From assembly GCA_963663845.2 (NCBI GenBank), contig OY760650.2, positions 4,526,001 through 4,590,000 of the forward strand: 64,000 nt of DNA. The letters run 5' to 3'. Both the position numbers and the translations under genes were made by a program. Positions 16,836 to 25,647 of this stretch are shown here, in pieces; the first letter of the stretch is position 1; each line of letters opens with the position of its first letter. The notes under the pieces were generated by a model. The model was not told where the DNA came from and did no database searches. It was given only the letters and a program-made list of their open reading frames with translations. This DNA comes from Versatilivorator sp963663845 (GTDB lineage Bacteria; Acidobacteriota; Terriglobia; Versatilivoradales; Versatilivoraceae).

Positions 16836-17661
16836 GCCAACCATCCTCCTGGCATTGCTGTTGTTCCCGCATCCTTGCCCCCTGCCGGCGGCGGACTCCA
16901 CCCTCCTGCCCCAACAGGAGTGCGAGGAGCTGGAGGAAGACGAGGAGCCTCCACCGATCACATTCTCCGGACCCGAACGCGGCCGCTTCAGGATATTTTT
17001 CGCAGGAAAGGAAATCGGCCACGAAGATTTCGAGATCTCGGGAAGCGCCCATCAAATCAAGGCCAGCAGCCGCACCCAACTCACCATCAGCCGGGACGAC
17101 CCCGTGGAGCCCCCGGAATACCTGGACGAGGAAGATTACGAGGAATCCCCCCCCCCTGACCGTCCGCCCGCTGAACCGGTGACCTTCCGAATCCAATCCA
17201 GCCTGAGTTTCAATGACCTGTTCGAACCGGAGGCTTACGAAGTGGTCCAGGATTCAGGTCCCAATCAGATGAAGGCCACGGTCCAGTTTCTGCCGGATCG
17301 AAGCCGGGTATCCTACATTTCGGATGAAGGCATCGACCGGAAGAGAATCGAATTGAAGAAGGATGTGACCGTCCTGGACGACAATGTCTTTCACCACTAC
17401 CTGATCCTCTCCAAACGGTACGACCTCTGCCGCGGCGGCCTTCAGGAATTCTCCGCCTTCGTTCCGCAACAGTTCCTGGCCGGAGGAATCAGCGTTTCCG
17501 AAGTGGGCAAGGAGGAAGTCGAAATCAAGGATCAACCCCGTTGGCTGCGACGTTTCCTGGTCGACACGGGGGAATTCAAGGTCAATTTCTGGCTGGACAG
17601 TGACCTGAAGCTCCAGAAGCTCGCCATTCCGGATTCCGAGGTCGAGGTGGTCCGAGAATAG
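16825..17661 (+). CDS. Exported protein of unknown function
   Basis: 278 residues from the ATG that overlaps the end of aroK (a TTG 18 bp earlier is an alternative). A signal peptide (TILLALLLFPHPCPLPAA) is followed by an acidic linker (CEELEEDEEPPP), a beta-rich region resembling lipid-binding or DUF3108-like folds (GRFRIFFAGKEIGHEDFEI), and a second acidic/proline linker. I cannot name a family with confidence. Overlap with aroK implies co-transcription, but no functional tie is evident. Confidence 0.6.
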   Translation: MPARPTILLALLLFPHPCPLPAADSTLLPQQECEELEEDEEPPPITFSGPERGRFRIFFAGKEIGHEDFEISGSAHQIKASSRTQLTISRDDPVEPPEYLDEEDYEESPPPDRPPAEPVTFRIQSSLSFNDLFEPEAYEVVQDSGPNQMKATVQFLPDRSRVSYISDEGIDRKRIELKKDVTVLDDNVFHHYLILSKRYDLCRGGLQEFSAFVPQQFLAGGISVSEVGKEEVEIKDQPRWLRRFLVDTGEFKVNFWLDSDLKLQKLAIPDSEVEVVRE

Positions 17662-17720
17662 CCGTGCCCCCGCCCTGGCGGGCAGATCATACGAGGAAAA
17701 ACAAGCGATCGTCATTATTG

Positions 17721-17835
17721 GTGTTCATTCGTGTCCATTGGTGGTTCGCCGTTTTCCTTGGTCGATAACTCTTGCCGGTCCTTCGTGTCCCTTCGTGGAT
17801 TCCTCTTTTTTGTTTGTTCCAGACAAGGCTGCCAG
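17721..17835 (+). promoter_or_regulatory. Shared leader repeat upstream of the glutaminyl cyclase gene
   Basis: GTGTTCATTC GTGTCCATTG GTGG (10-bp period) is followed by GTTTTCCTTGG, GATAACTCTTGCCGGTCC and GTTTGTTCCAGAC up to the start codon. The same order of blocks lies upstream of the PQQ-propeller gene at 34700 on the minus strand, including the part next to the start codon. Confidence 0.6.
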
Positions 17836-17841
17836 CCTTCC

Positions 17842-18753
17842 ATGAACCACCGTAGCCCATCTCCCGGTGTTGCCGCAAGGCTTGCCGGTTGGCTCCTTTT
17901 CGGAGTCTTCGCCGTCAATCATTGGGGACAGGGTCTTCCCGTGAGTGGCGATCGGGCATTCTCCCATGTGGAGCGCCTGGTCGGCTACGGTCCCCGCCCT
18001 TCGGCCTCACCCGGCATCAAGAAAGCCCAACAGTACATAGCCGGTGTCTTGCGCCGCCTCTCCCTCGAAGTCGAACACCAGAATTTCCTGGCTTCGACCC
18101 CCAACGGCAACCTGCCCATGAAAAACATCATTGCACGGTCTCGGGGAAAGGTGGACAAGGTGGTGATTCTGGCCAGCCACTACGACACCCACCCGATGCC
18201 GGGCGGGGTCTTTGTGGGAGCCAACGATGCAGGTTCCAGCGTGGGCTTGTTGCTGGAGTTGGCGAGGGTCCTCTCCCGGCGGCAACCGGATTTTTCCCTG
18301 TGGTTCGTCTTTTTCGACGGAGAAGAAGCCCAGAAGGCCTGGACAGCCACGGACAGTCTCTACGGGAGCCGATACTTCGTGGAGCGTCTCAGAGCCAGCG
18401 GTCAAACCGGCAGAATCGAGGCCATGATCCTGATGGACATGGTGGGCGACAAGGACCTGGTGCTGGAGAACGACCTCAACTCGACCCCCTGGCTGATGCG
18501 CCTGGTGAGAGACGCCGCCACTGAATCGGGTTTGGGACGGCACCTGGCCAGCCATCCGAAGGCCGTGCTGGACGACCACATCCCCTTTACCGAGGTGGGT
18601 ATCCCGGCCGTGGATCTGATCGACTTCGAATTCGGACCGAACAACCGCTACTGGCACACGCCGCAGGACACTCTGGACAAGATCAGCCCCCGAAGCATGG
18701 AGCAGGTGGGTCGGATCGTGCTGAGAACCCTTGAAAAGCTTTCAGCCCGGTGA
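17842..18753 (+). CDS. Glutaminyl-peptide cyclotransferase (M28 family, animal type)
   Basis: 303 residues from MNHRSPSPG, with a hydrophobic export signal. The M28 metal ligands are visible in ASHYDTHPMPGG (His/Asp), GANDAGSSVG (Asp), FFDGEEAQ (Glu), MDMVGD and the late NRYWHTPQDT (His). The strings FFDGEEA...W...DSLYGSRYF and DDHIPFTEVGIPAVDLID match animal glutaminyl cyclases rather than ordinary aminopeptidases. These enzymes turn N-terminal Gln into pyroglutamate, probably in the periplasm here. It converges with folE. Confidence 0.82.
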   Translation: MNHRSPSPGVAARLAGWLLFGVFAVNHWGQGLPVSGDRAFSHVERLVGYGPRPSASPGIKKAQQYIAGVLRRLSLEVEHQNFLASTPNGNLPMKNIIARSRGKVDKVVILASHYDTHPMPGGVFVGANDAGSSVGLLLELARVLSRRQPDFSLWFVFFDGEEAQKAWTATDSLYGSRYFVERLRASGQTGRIEAMILMDMVGDKDLVLENDLNSTPWLMRLVRDAATESGLGRHLASHPKAVLDDHIPFTEVGIPAVDLIDFEFGPNNRYWHTPQDTLDKISPRSMEQVGRIVLRTLEKLSAR

Positions 18754-18760
18754 GGTCTGG

Positions 18761-19339
18761 CTACTTGAGAAACTCCAGAAACTCGCTGCGGGTCTTGCTG
18801 TCGCTCTTGAAGCGGCCGAGCATGCAACTGGTGACCGTCTGACTGTTCTGTTTCTGCACCCCCCGCATCATCATGCAGAAATGATGGGCTTCGATGACCA
18901 CCGCCACGCCCTTCGGCTCCAGGTACTTCTTGATGGTGGATGCGATTTCGGTGGTGAGCCTCTCCTGAATTTGCAGCCGGCGGCTGAAGACGTCCACGAT
19001 TCGAGCCATCTTGCTCAATCCGATGATCTTTCGATCGGGCAGGTAGGCCAGGTGGCACTTTCCATAAAAGGGCAGGAGGTGGTGCTCGCAAAGGCTGTAG
19101 ACCTCGACGTCCTTGACGATCACCATTTCGTCATGTTCGGCTTCAAACAGCGCCCCGTTGATCACGGAGTCCAGGTCGAGCTGGTAGCCCTGGGTCAGGA
19201 ACCGGAGGCTGGCCGCCACCCGCTCGGGAGTCCGCTCCAACCCGGAACGCCGTGTATCTTCACCCAGGTGGTGAAGCATTTGGCGCACCAGACTGGAGAG
19301 CGCCGCGCTCTGTTCCTCCGACTGCGCCTTCATCGGCAT
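18761..19339 (-). CDS. folE: GTP cyclohydrolase I
   Basis: 192 residues; makes dihydroneopterin triphosphate from GTP, the first step of folate synthesis. Zinc and active-site residues are in SLCEHHLLPF (Cys84, His86/87) and AHHFCMMMRGV (Cys155), with the conserved IGLSKMARIVDVFSRRLQ and QERLTTEIA. Two in-frame ATGs (19339, 19333) are both possible. It lies 200 bp after the E2 gene on the same strand, so it may be read from the upstream operon. Confidence 0.95.
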   Translation of the reverse strand: MPMKAQSEEQSAALSSLVRQMLHHLGEDTRRSGLERTPERVAASLRFLTQGYQLDLDSVINGALFEAEHDEMVIVKDVEVYSLCEHHLLPFYGKCHLAYLPDRKIIGLSKMARIVDVFSRRLQIQERLTTEIASTIKKYLEPKGVAVVIEAHHFCMMMRGVQKQNSQTVTSCMLGRFKSDSKTRSEFLEFLK

Positions 19340-19542
19340 GAATCACTCCTCCGCCGAGCCTCCGGCCGCAACCGGCAACCGCAAGTCCGGCCGGCACTCC
19401 AGAATGCATCGGGCTGCCCGCGGGATGGGGGCTATCGATTCGAACCCATCGCTCCGCCCATGAATCGAGATCGCGCCCACGGCTGTGCCGGATGCCTTCC
19501 CTGCGACTCTCGCACAGGCATGCTTCAAACGAGAAACGCGGA

Positions 19543-20778
19543 TCAATCGATGGCGTCGCTCCAACCCTCCAGCCTGTCCCTCAGGCTCGACAGGAACCGA
19601 TCGGCCACGGCGCCGTCAATGAGTCGATGATCGAAGGTGAGAGACAAATAGGCCATGGGGCGGATGGCAATGGCGTCGTTGATCACGACCGCCCGCTTGG
19701 TGACCGCTCCGACACACAGAATGGCGACCTGGGGCTGATTGATGATGGGCGTTCCGATCAAGCTGCCGAACACCCCGGGGTTGGTGAGCGTGAAGGTCCC
19801 TCCCCGCACCTCGTCCGGGCTGAGCTGCTTCCGGCGAGCCCGGTGGGACAGGTCGGCAACCGCCCTGGCCATTCCCACCAGAGTCTTCTGCTGAGCCTGC
19901 CGGATGACGGGCACGATCAAGCCCCAGTCCAACGCCACCGCAACACCCAGGTTGATGTCCTTCTTGTAGACGATGTCGTTGCCCGCCATCGAGGCATTCA
20001 ATAGGGGAAAATCCTTGAGGGCGTCGACAACGCCCTTGGCAAAGAAGGGCGTCAAGGACAGCTTGAAACCTTCCCGGCCGGCGAACTTCTCGGCGTTCTC
20101 CTCCTTGAGCCTGACGACCGCCGTCATGTCCGCTTCGAAAATGGAGGTGACATGAGCCGAGGTGCGACGGCTGCCGATCATGTGCTCGGCAATGCTTCTG
20201 CGCATGGCTGTCATCGGAACGATTTCGTCCTGATCGGAGGGAGCCGGCCCCAGCCCCTCCTGAGCCTGCTGAACCAGCGGCCGGGTGACCTCGTCGACCT
20301 GCTCCCGCTCCGACAGATAGTTCAGGATATCCCGCTTGGTGATCCGTCCTCCCAGACCGGTCCCCTCGATTTCCTCCAGGTCGATCCCCTCTTCCCGAGC
20401 CATGCGGCGCACCAGCGGGGAGGCCCGTATTCCGCGTCCGGGATCGGCAGCCTCCGGTTTCGGACTCCGCCCGGGAGCCTGCTCGGACTGTTGGGGGAGA
20501 CCTGCGTTTCCGGCCCCTGCGGGTTCCTGAGCCGCGCCTCCTTCGTCATCGATCACGGCCACAACGGTGTTGATCTCGACGGTCTCTCCTTCCTGGAACA
20601 GGATCTCCCTGAGGATGCCCGAGGCAGAGGCCGGAATCTCGGAATCCACCTTGTCGGTGGAAATTTCGAAGAGCGGTTCATCCCGTTCCACCCGGTCGCC
20701 CACCTTCTTGAGCCACTTGGTGATGGTGCCTTCGAAGATGCTTTCCCCCATCTGGGGCATGATGACGTTGGACGGCAT
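19543..20778 (-). CDS. 2-oxoacid dehydrogenase E2 (dihydrolipoamide acyltransferase)
   Basis: 411 residues. One lipoyl domain with acceptor Lys43 (EISTDKVDSEIPA), an Ala/Gln/Gly-rich linker, a peripheral-subunit-binding domain (SPLVRRMAREEGIDLEEIEG), and a C-terminal catalytic domain with the LTFDHRLIDGAVADRF motif. It transfers the acyl group from lipoate to CoA. It follows E1beta and E1alpha. No E3 gene is nearby. Whether the complex uses pyruvate or branched-chain 2-oxoacids is not decided by the sequence. Confidence 0.92.
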   Translation of the reverse strand: MPSNVIMPQMGESIFEGTITKWLKKVGDRVERDEPLFEISTDKVDSEIPASASGILREILFQEGETVEINTVVAVIDDEGGAAQEPAGAGNAGLPQQSEQAPGRSPKPEAADPGRGIRASPLVRRMAREEGIDLEEIEGTGLGGRITKRDILNYLSEREQVDEVTRPLVQQAQEGLGPAPSDQDEIVPMTAMRRSIAEHMIGSRRTSAHVTSIFEADMTAVVRLKEENAEKFAGREGFKLSLTPFFAKGVVDALKDFPLLNASMAGNDIVYKKDINLGVAVALDWGLIVPVIRQAQQKTLVGMARAVADLSHRARRKQLSPDEVRGGTFTLTNPGVFGSLIGTPIINQPQVAILCVGAVTKRAVVINDAIAIRPMAYLSLTFDHRLIDGAVADRFLSSLRDRLEGWSDAID

Positions 20779-20804
20779 GGACCCCTCCGAATTGGACGAC
20801 GGAG

Positions 20805-21779
20805 TCAGTAGGCGGCCAGGTGCCTGGCCACCCGGATCACATCCGAGGTCTTGGGGAGAAAAAATTCTTCCAGCGGCGGGCTGTAGGGGATGGGAGTGTC
20901 GGGGGCCGTGATGCGCATGACGGGCCCGTCCAGGTACTCGAAGACCTCTTCCGCAATGACCGCGGCCAGTTCTCCCGCAAAGCCGCCGGTCCGAGTGTCC
21001 TCGTGCAACAGAATCACTTTTCCGGTCTTCTTGACCGACTCGAGAACCGTTGCCTTGTCCAGGGGCGCCAAGGTGCGCAGATCCACCACTTCCAACTCGA
21101 TGCCGTCTCCGGCCAGCACTGCGGCGGCCTCCAGGGCATTGTGAACCATGGCGCCGTAGCTGATCACTGAAATATCCCCGCCGGTCCGCTTGACGTCGGC
21201 CTCGCCGATGGGGACCAGGAACTCTTCGCTTGGAAGTTCCTCCTTGACGCGTCGATAGAGGTACTTGTGTTCGAAGAAGAGAACGGGATCTTCATCGCGA
21301 ACGGCCGACTTGATCAACCCCTTGGCGTCATAGGCGGTCGACGGAGCCACCACTTTCAATCCCGGCGTATGCACGAAATACATCTCCGGATTTTGAGAGT
21401 GGAACGGCCCCCCGTGAATGCCGCCCCCGGACGGCCCCCGGATCACCAGCGGGACCCCGGCTCCCCAGCGGTAACGGCACTTGGCGGCGAAATTGGTAAT
21501 CTGGTCAAAAGCACAGGAGATGAAGTCGGCGAACTGCATTTCAGCCACCGGTCGCATCCCCATCAGCGCCGCGCCGATGGCCGCCCCCACGATGGCCGAT
21601 TCACAGAGAGGCGTGTCCATCACACGCTCCTCCCCGAATCGATCCAGAAAGCCGGCCGTCACCTTGAAGGCTCCGCCATAGACGCCGACGTCTTCGCCCA
21701 ACACGAAGACGTCTTCGTCTCGAGTCATTTCCTCCCAAAGTCCCTGCCGAATGGCTTCGACGTAGGTTGTGGTCGCCAC
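20805..21779 (-). CDS. 2-oxoacid dehydrogenase E1 beta subunit
   Basis: 324 residues, normal length. Conserved strings are VFVLGEDVGVYGGAFKVT, RVMDTPLCESAIVGAAIGAA, GPSGGGIHGGPFHSQNPE and the C-terminal HEDTRTGGFAGELAA. It pairs with E1alpha to decarboxylate a 2-oxoacid on TPP. The gene begins 3 bp after the E1alpha stop, indicating coupled translation. Histidines in the HGGPFHSQ loop form part of the lipoyl-facing active site in the family. Confidence 0.93.
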   Translation of the reverse strand: MATTTYVEAIRQGLWEEMTRDEDVFVLGEDVGVYGGAFKVTAGFLDRFGEERVMDTPLCESAIVGAAIGAALMGMRPVAEMQFADFISCAFDQITNFAAKCRYRWGAGVPLVIRGPSGGGIHGGPFHSQNPEMYFVHTPGLKVVAPSTAYDAKGLIKSAVRDEDPVLFFEHKYLYRRVKEELPSEEFLVPIGEADVKRTGGDISVISYGAMVHNALEAAAVLAGDGIELEVVDLRTLAPLDKATVLESVKKTGKVILLHEDTRTGGFAGELAAVIAEEVFEYLDGPVMRITAPDTPIPYSPPLEEFFLPKTSDVIRVARHLAAY

Positions 21780-21782
21780 CGC

Positions 21783-22808
21783 TTACCTCCAGCGATCGGG
21801 AGAAAAGAACGACGCCGCGAAAGCCAGTGGAGCCTCGACCGACTGATCGGCATACACTCCCTCCAGAGTCTCCTCGGGGTCCGGGAGCGGATCGCTCTCC
21901 GCCAGGCTCACGGCCTGGTCCACTTCCTGGGTAATTCGAGTGGCCATGTCCCGCACCTCGCCTTCGCTCATCAGCTTGTCCCGAATAAGCCGGGTCTCCC
22001 ACCGCAGAATGGGGTCCTTCCTGCTCCACTCTTCGAATAGCTGCTTGGGCACGTACCGGGCGTCATCGTGGGCGGAGTGACCCGTCATGCGGAAGGTCTT
22101 GCATTCGATCAGGCTGGGGCCGCCGCCGCTGCGGGCCAACGCCACGGCCTCCCGGGTCGCCTCGTAAACGGCCAGCACATCGTTCCCATCCACCGTGACG
22201 CCCGGCATGGCGTAGCCTTGGGCTCGAAGAGAGATGTCCCCTATGGGCATCTGCTTTTCCAGGGGCGTGGAGTAGGCGTACTGGTTGTTATTGCACAGAA
22301 AGACGACCGGCACCTTCTGCACCGCCGCCAGATTGAGCCCCTCGTGCCAGTCCCCGCGGCTGGTGGCTCCATCCCCGAAATAGCAGAGCACCACGTTCCG
22401 CTGCCGCCGCATCTTGTAGGCCAGGGCAATGCCGGCGGCGACCGGAACGGTGTCGGCCAGCATGCTGACGAAGGCCACGATCTTGCGGCCCATGTCGCCC
22501 ATGTGCATGTTGGCTTCCTTGCCCCGGGTCACCCCCGTCTTCTTCCCCATGTACTGCGCCAGCACCTCACGCGCGGACAGGCCCCGAATCAGAAAAGCCC
22601 CCATGTCCCGGTGGGATGGACAGATGCAATCGTCCTGCTCCAACTGGATGGAGGAGCCTACGGAAATCGCTTCCTGGCCCCGTCCCACGTAGACGCCTCC
22701 CACAATCTTGCCTTGACGGTAAAGCTTTCGTTCTATCCTGGTCTCGATCTCACGGGACAGCTTCATGTAGTAGAGCATGTCCCGGCACACCTTCTTGTCA
22801 GGCAGCAT
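21783..22808 (-). CDS. 2-oxoacid dehydrogenase E1 alpha subunit
   Basis: 341 residues. The TPP motif begins at GDG (145-147, in CYFGDGATSRGDWHEGLN) and ends at FLCNNNQYAYS. GKEANMHMGD and the phosphorylation-loop-like RMTGHSAHDDARY are conserved. The loop resembles both branched-chain and pyruvate enzymes, so the substrate stays open. It lies 26 bp after lipB, which makes the lipoyl cofactor the E2 partner needs. Confidence 0.92.
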   Translation of the reverse strand: MLPDKKVCRDMLYYMKLSREIETRIERKLYRQGKIVGGVYVGRGQEAISVGSSIQLEQDDCICPSHRDMGAFLIRGLSAREVLAQYMGKKTGVTRGKEANMHMGDMGRKIVAFVSMLADTVPVAAGIALAYKMRRQRNVVLCYFGDGATSRGDWHEGLNLAAVQKVPVVFLCNNNQYAYSTPLEKQMPIGDISLRAQGYAMPGVTVDGNDVLAVYEATREAVALARSGGGPSLIECKTFRMTGHSAHDDARYVPKQLFEEWSRKDPILRWETRLIRDKLMSEGEVRDMATRITQEVDQAVSLAESDPLPDPEETLEGVYADQSVEAPLAFAASFFSPDRWR

Positions 22809-22834
22809 AGATCTTGCTCTCCCTGTTCAACCTC

Positions 22835-23683
22835 TCAAGCTGCGCCATTGGGCGGCTTCACGGCCGGTGGGGGAAGTCCGAACCCTCCGGCCAGGATTCC
22901 ATGCGAGGTCTCCTCCCGGTCGGCAACTCGAAAGGACCGTCCGAACGCCCGCGCGAAATGGCGAATGAGACAGGAGCGCACTTCCGACAGCTTCAGCGAC
23001 CGGCCCAGTTGAGCCGCCATGGAGGTGACGCCGCGGCCAACCAGGCCGCAGGGGACGATCAAATCGAAATAGCGCAGGTCGGTGTTCACATTCAAGGCCA
23101 AGCCGTGGGAGGTCACCCAGTTGCTGGTTCGGACCCCGATCGCCCCCATCTTGCGGCCCTCGACCCAGACACCGGTAGCGCCAGGCAGAGTCTCGGAAGG
23201 AATCCCGAAGTCCGACAGCGTCTCCACCAGGCAGCGCTCCAGCGTGCGCAGGTATCGGTGAACGTCCCTGTGCCACGCCTTCAAATCCAATACGGGGTAG
23301 GCCACCAGTTGTCCGGGACCGTGGTAGGTAATGTCTCCGCCGCGACCGGCAGGGTAGACTCGCACGCCCCGCTCGCGAAGCTCCCTCGGGCCCGCCAGCA
23401 GATGCTCCCTCTTCCCTCCCCTTCCCAGAGTGATGACCGGGGGATAGTCGACGAACAGCAGGCAGTCGGGAAGGAAACCGCCCTTTCGCCGCGCAACGAT
23501 CCGGTCCTGGATCCTCAAGCTTTCCTCATAGTCACGGAACCCCAGATCGAGCCCCAGACAGACAGGTTCGGAATCCCTTGGCGCCACCCCGGAGCGAGAC
23601 CCCGGCAACGCCGCCGGTCCGGACACCGCCAAGCCGGCACTGAATTCCGGAGCGGGAGCCGCACTTTCGCCGGCCGATTCCAT
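22835..23683 (-). CDS. lipB: Octanoyl-ACP:protein N-octanoyltransferase
   Basis: Transfers octanoate from ACP to lipoyl domains. Core motifs are GRGGDITYHGPGQLVAYPVL, GRKMGAIGVR (catalytic Lys) and IVPCGLVGRGVTSM (catalytic Cys). From the ATG at 23683 the protein has 282 residues, about 50 more than usual, with a non-conserved, Ala/Pro-rich N-terminus; a non-ATG start further in may be the true one. First gene of the lipB-E1alpha-E1beta-E2 run. Confidence 0.92.
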   Translation of the reverse strand: MESAGESAAPAPEFSAGLAVSGPAALPGSRSGVAPRDSEPVCLGLDLGFRDYEESLRIQDRIVARRKGGFLPDCLLFVDYPPVITLGRGGKREHLLAGPRELRERGVRVYPAGRGGDITYHGPGQLVAYPVLDLKAWHRDVHRYLRTLERCLVETLSDFGIPSETLPGATGVWVEGRKMGAIGVRTSNWVTSHGLALNVNTDLRYFDLIVPCGLVGRGVTSMAAQLGRSLKLSEVRSCLIRHFARAFGRSFRVADREETSHGILAGGFGLPPPAVKPPNGAA

Positions 23684-23820
23684 TCCGATCCCGTAAGGTA
23701 GAACACCAATGAGAGTTGCCGAACTCCCTTTCCAGGCCCAATGGCGACAGGAGGATCCGGTCGAATCAGGCCGAGACGCAGCCGCACGGCAGGCGGAACC
23801 TGCCAGCGCGGATTCAGTAC

Positions 23821-23826
23821 TATATA
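23821..23826 (-). promoter_or_regulatory. Possible -10 element for the lipB operon
   Basis: On the minus strand TTGTTATATAGTACTG contains TATATA, and a TG lies just upstream as in extended -10 sites. No convincing -35 is seen. It sits between R1 copy C and lipB. Confidence 0.25.
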
Positions 23827-23875
23827 ACAATTGAATTCACCAGACCAGACCGCAGCCCGGGCGCGCCCGGACTCC

Positions 23876-24121
23876 AGCCCGCATTTCTCACCCGGTCGCT
23901 GGAGGAAGGACGCAAGTCAATGGTCTTCAGCACCTTGGTTGGCTTCATGAAATGGGTTTGCGGACACCAGACGGCGCCGGGCATGCCCTGGCTTGTCCTT
24001 TTCCCCTCAGCCCGCACAGGCTCGCTCGACCGTAGAAACCGCTGCGCTCTTCGCTCACGAGCAGGCGCTGAGGGAAAAATCCCTGCGCCCTGATCATGCC
24101 CCCTGGCGAGAAAGGCGGGCT
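23876..24121 (-). mobile_element. R1 element, copy C (246 bp, inverted)
   Basis: Orientation is opposite to copies A, B and D. Terminal repeats are less perfect (AGCCCGCCTTTCTCGCCAGG at one end). The internal arms are present but imperfect. A frame of about 48 codons starting MIRAQGFFPQRLL is open here but closed in A and B. The end at 24120-24121 forms part of the TAG stop of the cyclodeaminase-like gene. Confidence 0.88.
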
Positions 24122-25076
24122 ACAGCGGCAGCTCCGTCCCCAGGCCCCGATTCCTGGCTTCCCGGTAGACAATGATCGCCGTGGCCATGTCATCCAGGGC
24201 GATCCCCAGGTTGATGCAGAAGGTTCGCTCGTCCTCCCTTTGCCGACCCGGTTTCCTGCCGGCCAGAATCTCTCCCAGGTCGGCATAGGCTTGGGGTGTC
24301 TGGCTGAAATACCCCTGGCGGCGATAATACTCCAATTGTCGGGTGTCGTCGGTCGCCAGTTTGTCGGCCTCGGCCAAGGCGCCGCCTTGCCAATAGGAGT
24401 CGAAGTCGACAGCGCTTGCAAAGGAGCCCGGGCGCAACCAGCCGGATTCGATCACGGGATCGGGATTCCTGAGTATGGGACCGCTGGTCACCACCAGATC
24501 GGCCCCCACGCATTCCCTGGGCGTGCGGACGACTTCGACGTCCAACTGCAACCGCTGTCCCATCTCGGCGGCGAAGCGCTGAGCAATCTCGGGATGGATA
24601 TCGTATGCCCTGACTCGACGCAGATCGAATACCGCCGCCAGCGCTTCCAGATTGCTGCGACCCTGCACGCCACAGGCGATGATTCCCGCGGTGACGCTAT
24701 CGGGTCTGGCCAACTGCTTGGCGGCAACCGCCGTAGCGGCGCCCGTTCTCCGGGCGGTAATCCAGGTTGCATCCATGAGTGAAATGGGAATTCCCGTATC
24801 GGGGTCATTGAGAATCAGGAGCCCGGTAATGTAGGGCAGGCCCTTGGCCTGATTGTCGGGATAACCCGAGATCCACTTGATTCCTGCTGCCGACAGGCTG
24901 GGAATGTAGGCGGGCATGGCATGAATGAATGCATCCTTTCGGGGATGAATGCCCGGTTTGGGAGGCATTTCGACCTTTCCCTGCCCCTTCTCGACAAACA
25001 TGGCTTCCAAGGCTGCGATGATATCGGGCATGGGCAGGTCAACAGCTTCGACATCGGCGCGGGAAAGATAGAGCAT
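24120..25076 (-). CDS. Ornithine cyclodeaminase / mu-crystallin family protein
   Basis: 318 residues from MLYLSRADVE. Family strings include KWISGYPDNQAKGLPYITGL, GIPISLMDATWITARRTGAA (substrate arginine and NAD region), IIACGVQGRSNLEAL (Rossmann glycine motif) and FASAVDFDSYWQGGAL. Members act on ornithine, alanine, ketimines or related imino acids using NAD(P); the substrate cannot be told. The open frame extends to 25433 through R2 and R1 sequence, which I treat as spurious. The TAG stop overlaps the R1 copy C end. Confidence 0.85.
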   Translation of the reverse strand: MLYLSRADVEAVDLPMPDIIAALEAMFVEKGQGKVEMPPKPGIHPRKDAFIHAMPAYIPSLSAAGIKWISGYPDNQAKGLPYITGLLILNDPDTGIPISLMDATWITARRTGAATAVAAKQLARPDSVTAGIIACGVQGRSNLEALAAVFDLRRVRAYDIHPEIAQRFAAEMGQRLQLDVEVVRTPRECVGADLVVTSGPILRNPDPVIESGWLRPGSFASAVDFDSYWQGGALAEADKLATDDTRQLEYYRRQGYFSQTPQAYADLGEILAGRKPGRQREDERTFCINLGIALDDMATAIIVYREARNRGLGTELPL

Positions 25077-25129
25077 GGCCAATTCCTCAGGATCCGGAGT
25101 GCCTCGAGCAGGGCTTCCGATCGTCTTGA

Positions 25130-25350
25130 AATCGAGAACGACAGACAGGTGGAGCCATTTGCAAGATTCGGCAGCGGAACGTTTACCGAGAATGGCCACA
25201 AAACGCACAAGAACACAAAAAGAACCATCGGACCGGCAAGACTCGAGTTCAAGAAACTCGTTTTGTGCCTTTTGTGCCTCTTGTGGTGAATGCCGGAGCC
25301 GGCAGGCCGCCTCGATGTCATTCCCGATTGGGAATTTTGCAAAAGGCTCA
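25130..25350 (-). repeat. R2 composite repeat, partial copy
   Basis: Contains GAATGGCCACAAAACGCAC, AACACAAAAAGAACCATCGG and TTTTGTGCCTTTTGTGCC, then the module CATTCCCGATTGGGAATTTT GCAAAAGGCTC. These blocks recur at 5.4, 30.9 and 34.9 kb in varied order. It lies just upstream of the cyclodeaminase-like gene, and the gap 25077-25736 holds only this and R1 copy D. Confidence 0.65.
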
Positions 25351-25401
25351 GGTAAACTACCATGGCTACCCGCAAGGCGTCTAACCGTCCCCTCCACCTC
25401 T

Positions 25402-25647
25402 AGCCCGCATTTCTCACCAGGGGGCATGATCATGGCGCAGGCATTTTCCCTCCAGCGCGTGCTCGCGACCGAAGAGCGTCGCGGTTTCTACGGTCGAGGG
25501 AGCATGGGCGCGCTGGAGGGAAAAGAACCAGCCAGGGCATGCCCAGCGCCGTCTGTAGTCGGCAAGCCCTTGACATGGAGCCAATCAAGGGACTGAAGAC
25601 AAACTGCTTTTGTCCTGCCTCCAGCGGCCTGGTGAGAAATGCGGGCT
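25402..25647 (+). mobile_element. R1 element, copy D (246 bp)
   Basis: Perfect 20-bp terminal inverted repeats. Internal arms are perfect over 16 bp, TTTTCCCTCCAGCGCG at 25444-25459 against 25509-25524. Both arms carry the CTCCAG/CTGGAG form where copy B has CTCAG/CTGAG, so the change is compensatory. Confidence 0.9.

Noticed and set aside
19420..19465. tRNA-like T loop (GATTCGAACCC) between folE and the E2 gene
   Set aside because: No acceptor, D or anticodon stems can be formed around it.
24120..25433. Long form (437 residues) of the cyclodeaminase-like protein
   Set aside because: The extra N-terminus is translated R1 and R2 repeat; the family starts at MLYLSRADVE (25076).
25402..25647. 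Small protein encoded inside R1 (MIMAQxFSLQRVLATEERxGF)
   Set aside because: The frame is open in copies C, D and E but stops after three to five codons in A and B, and differences between copies are not concentrated at third codon positions.
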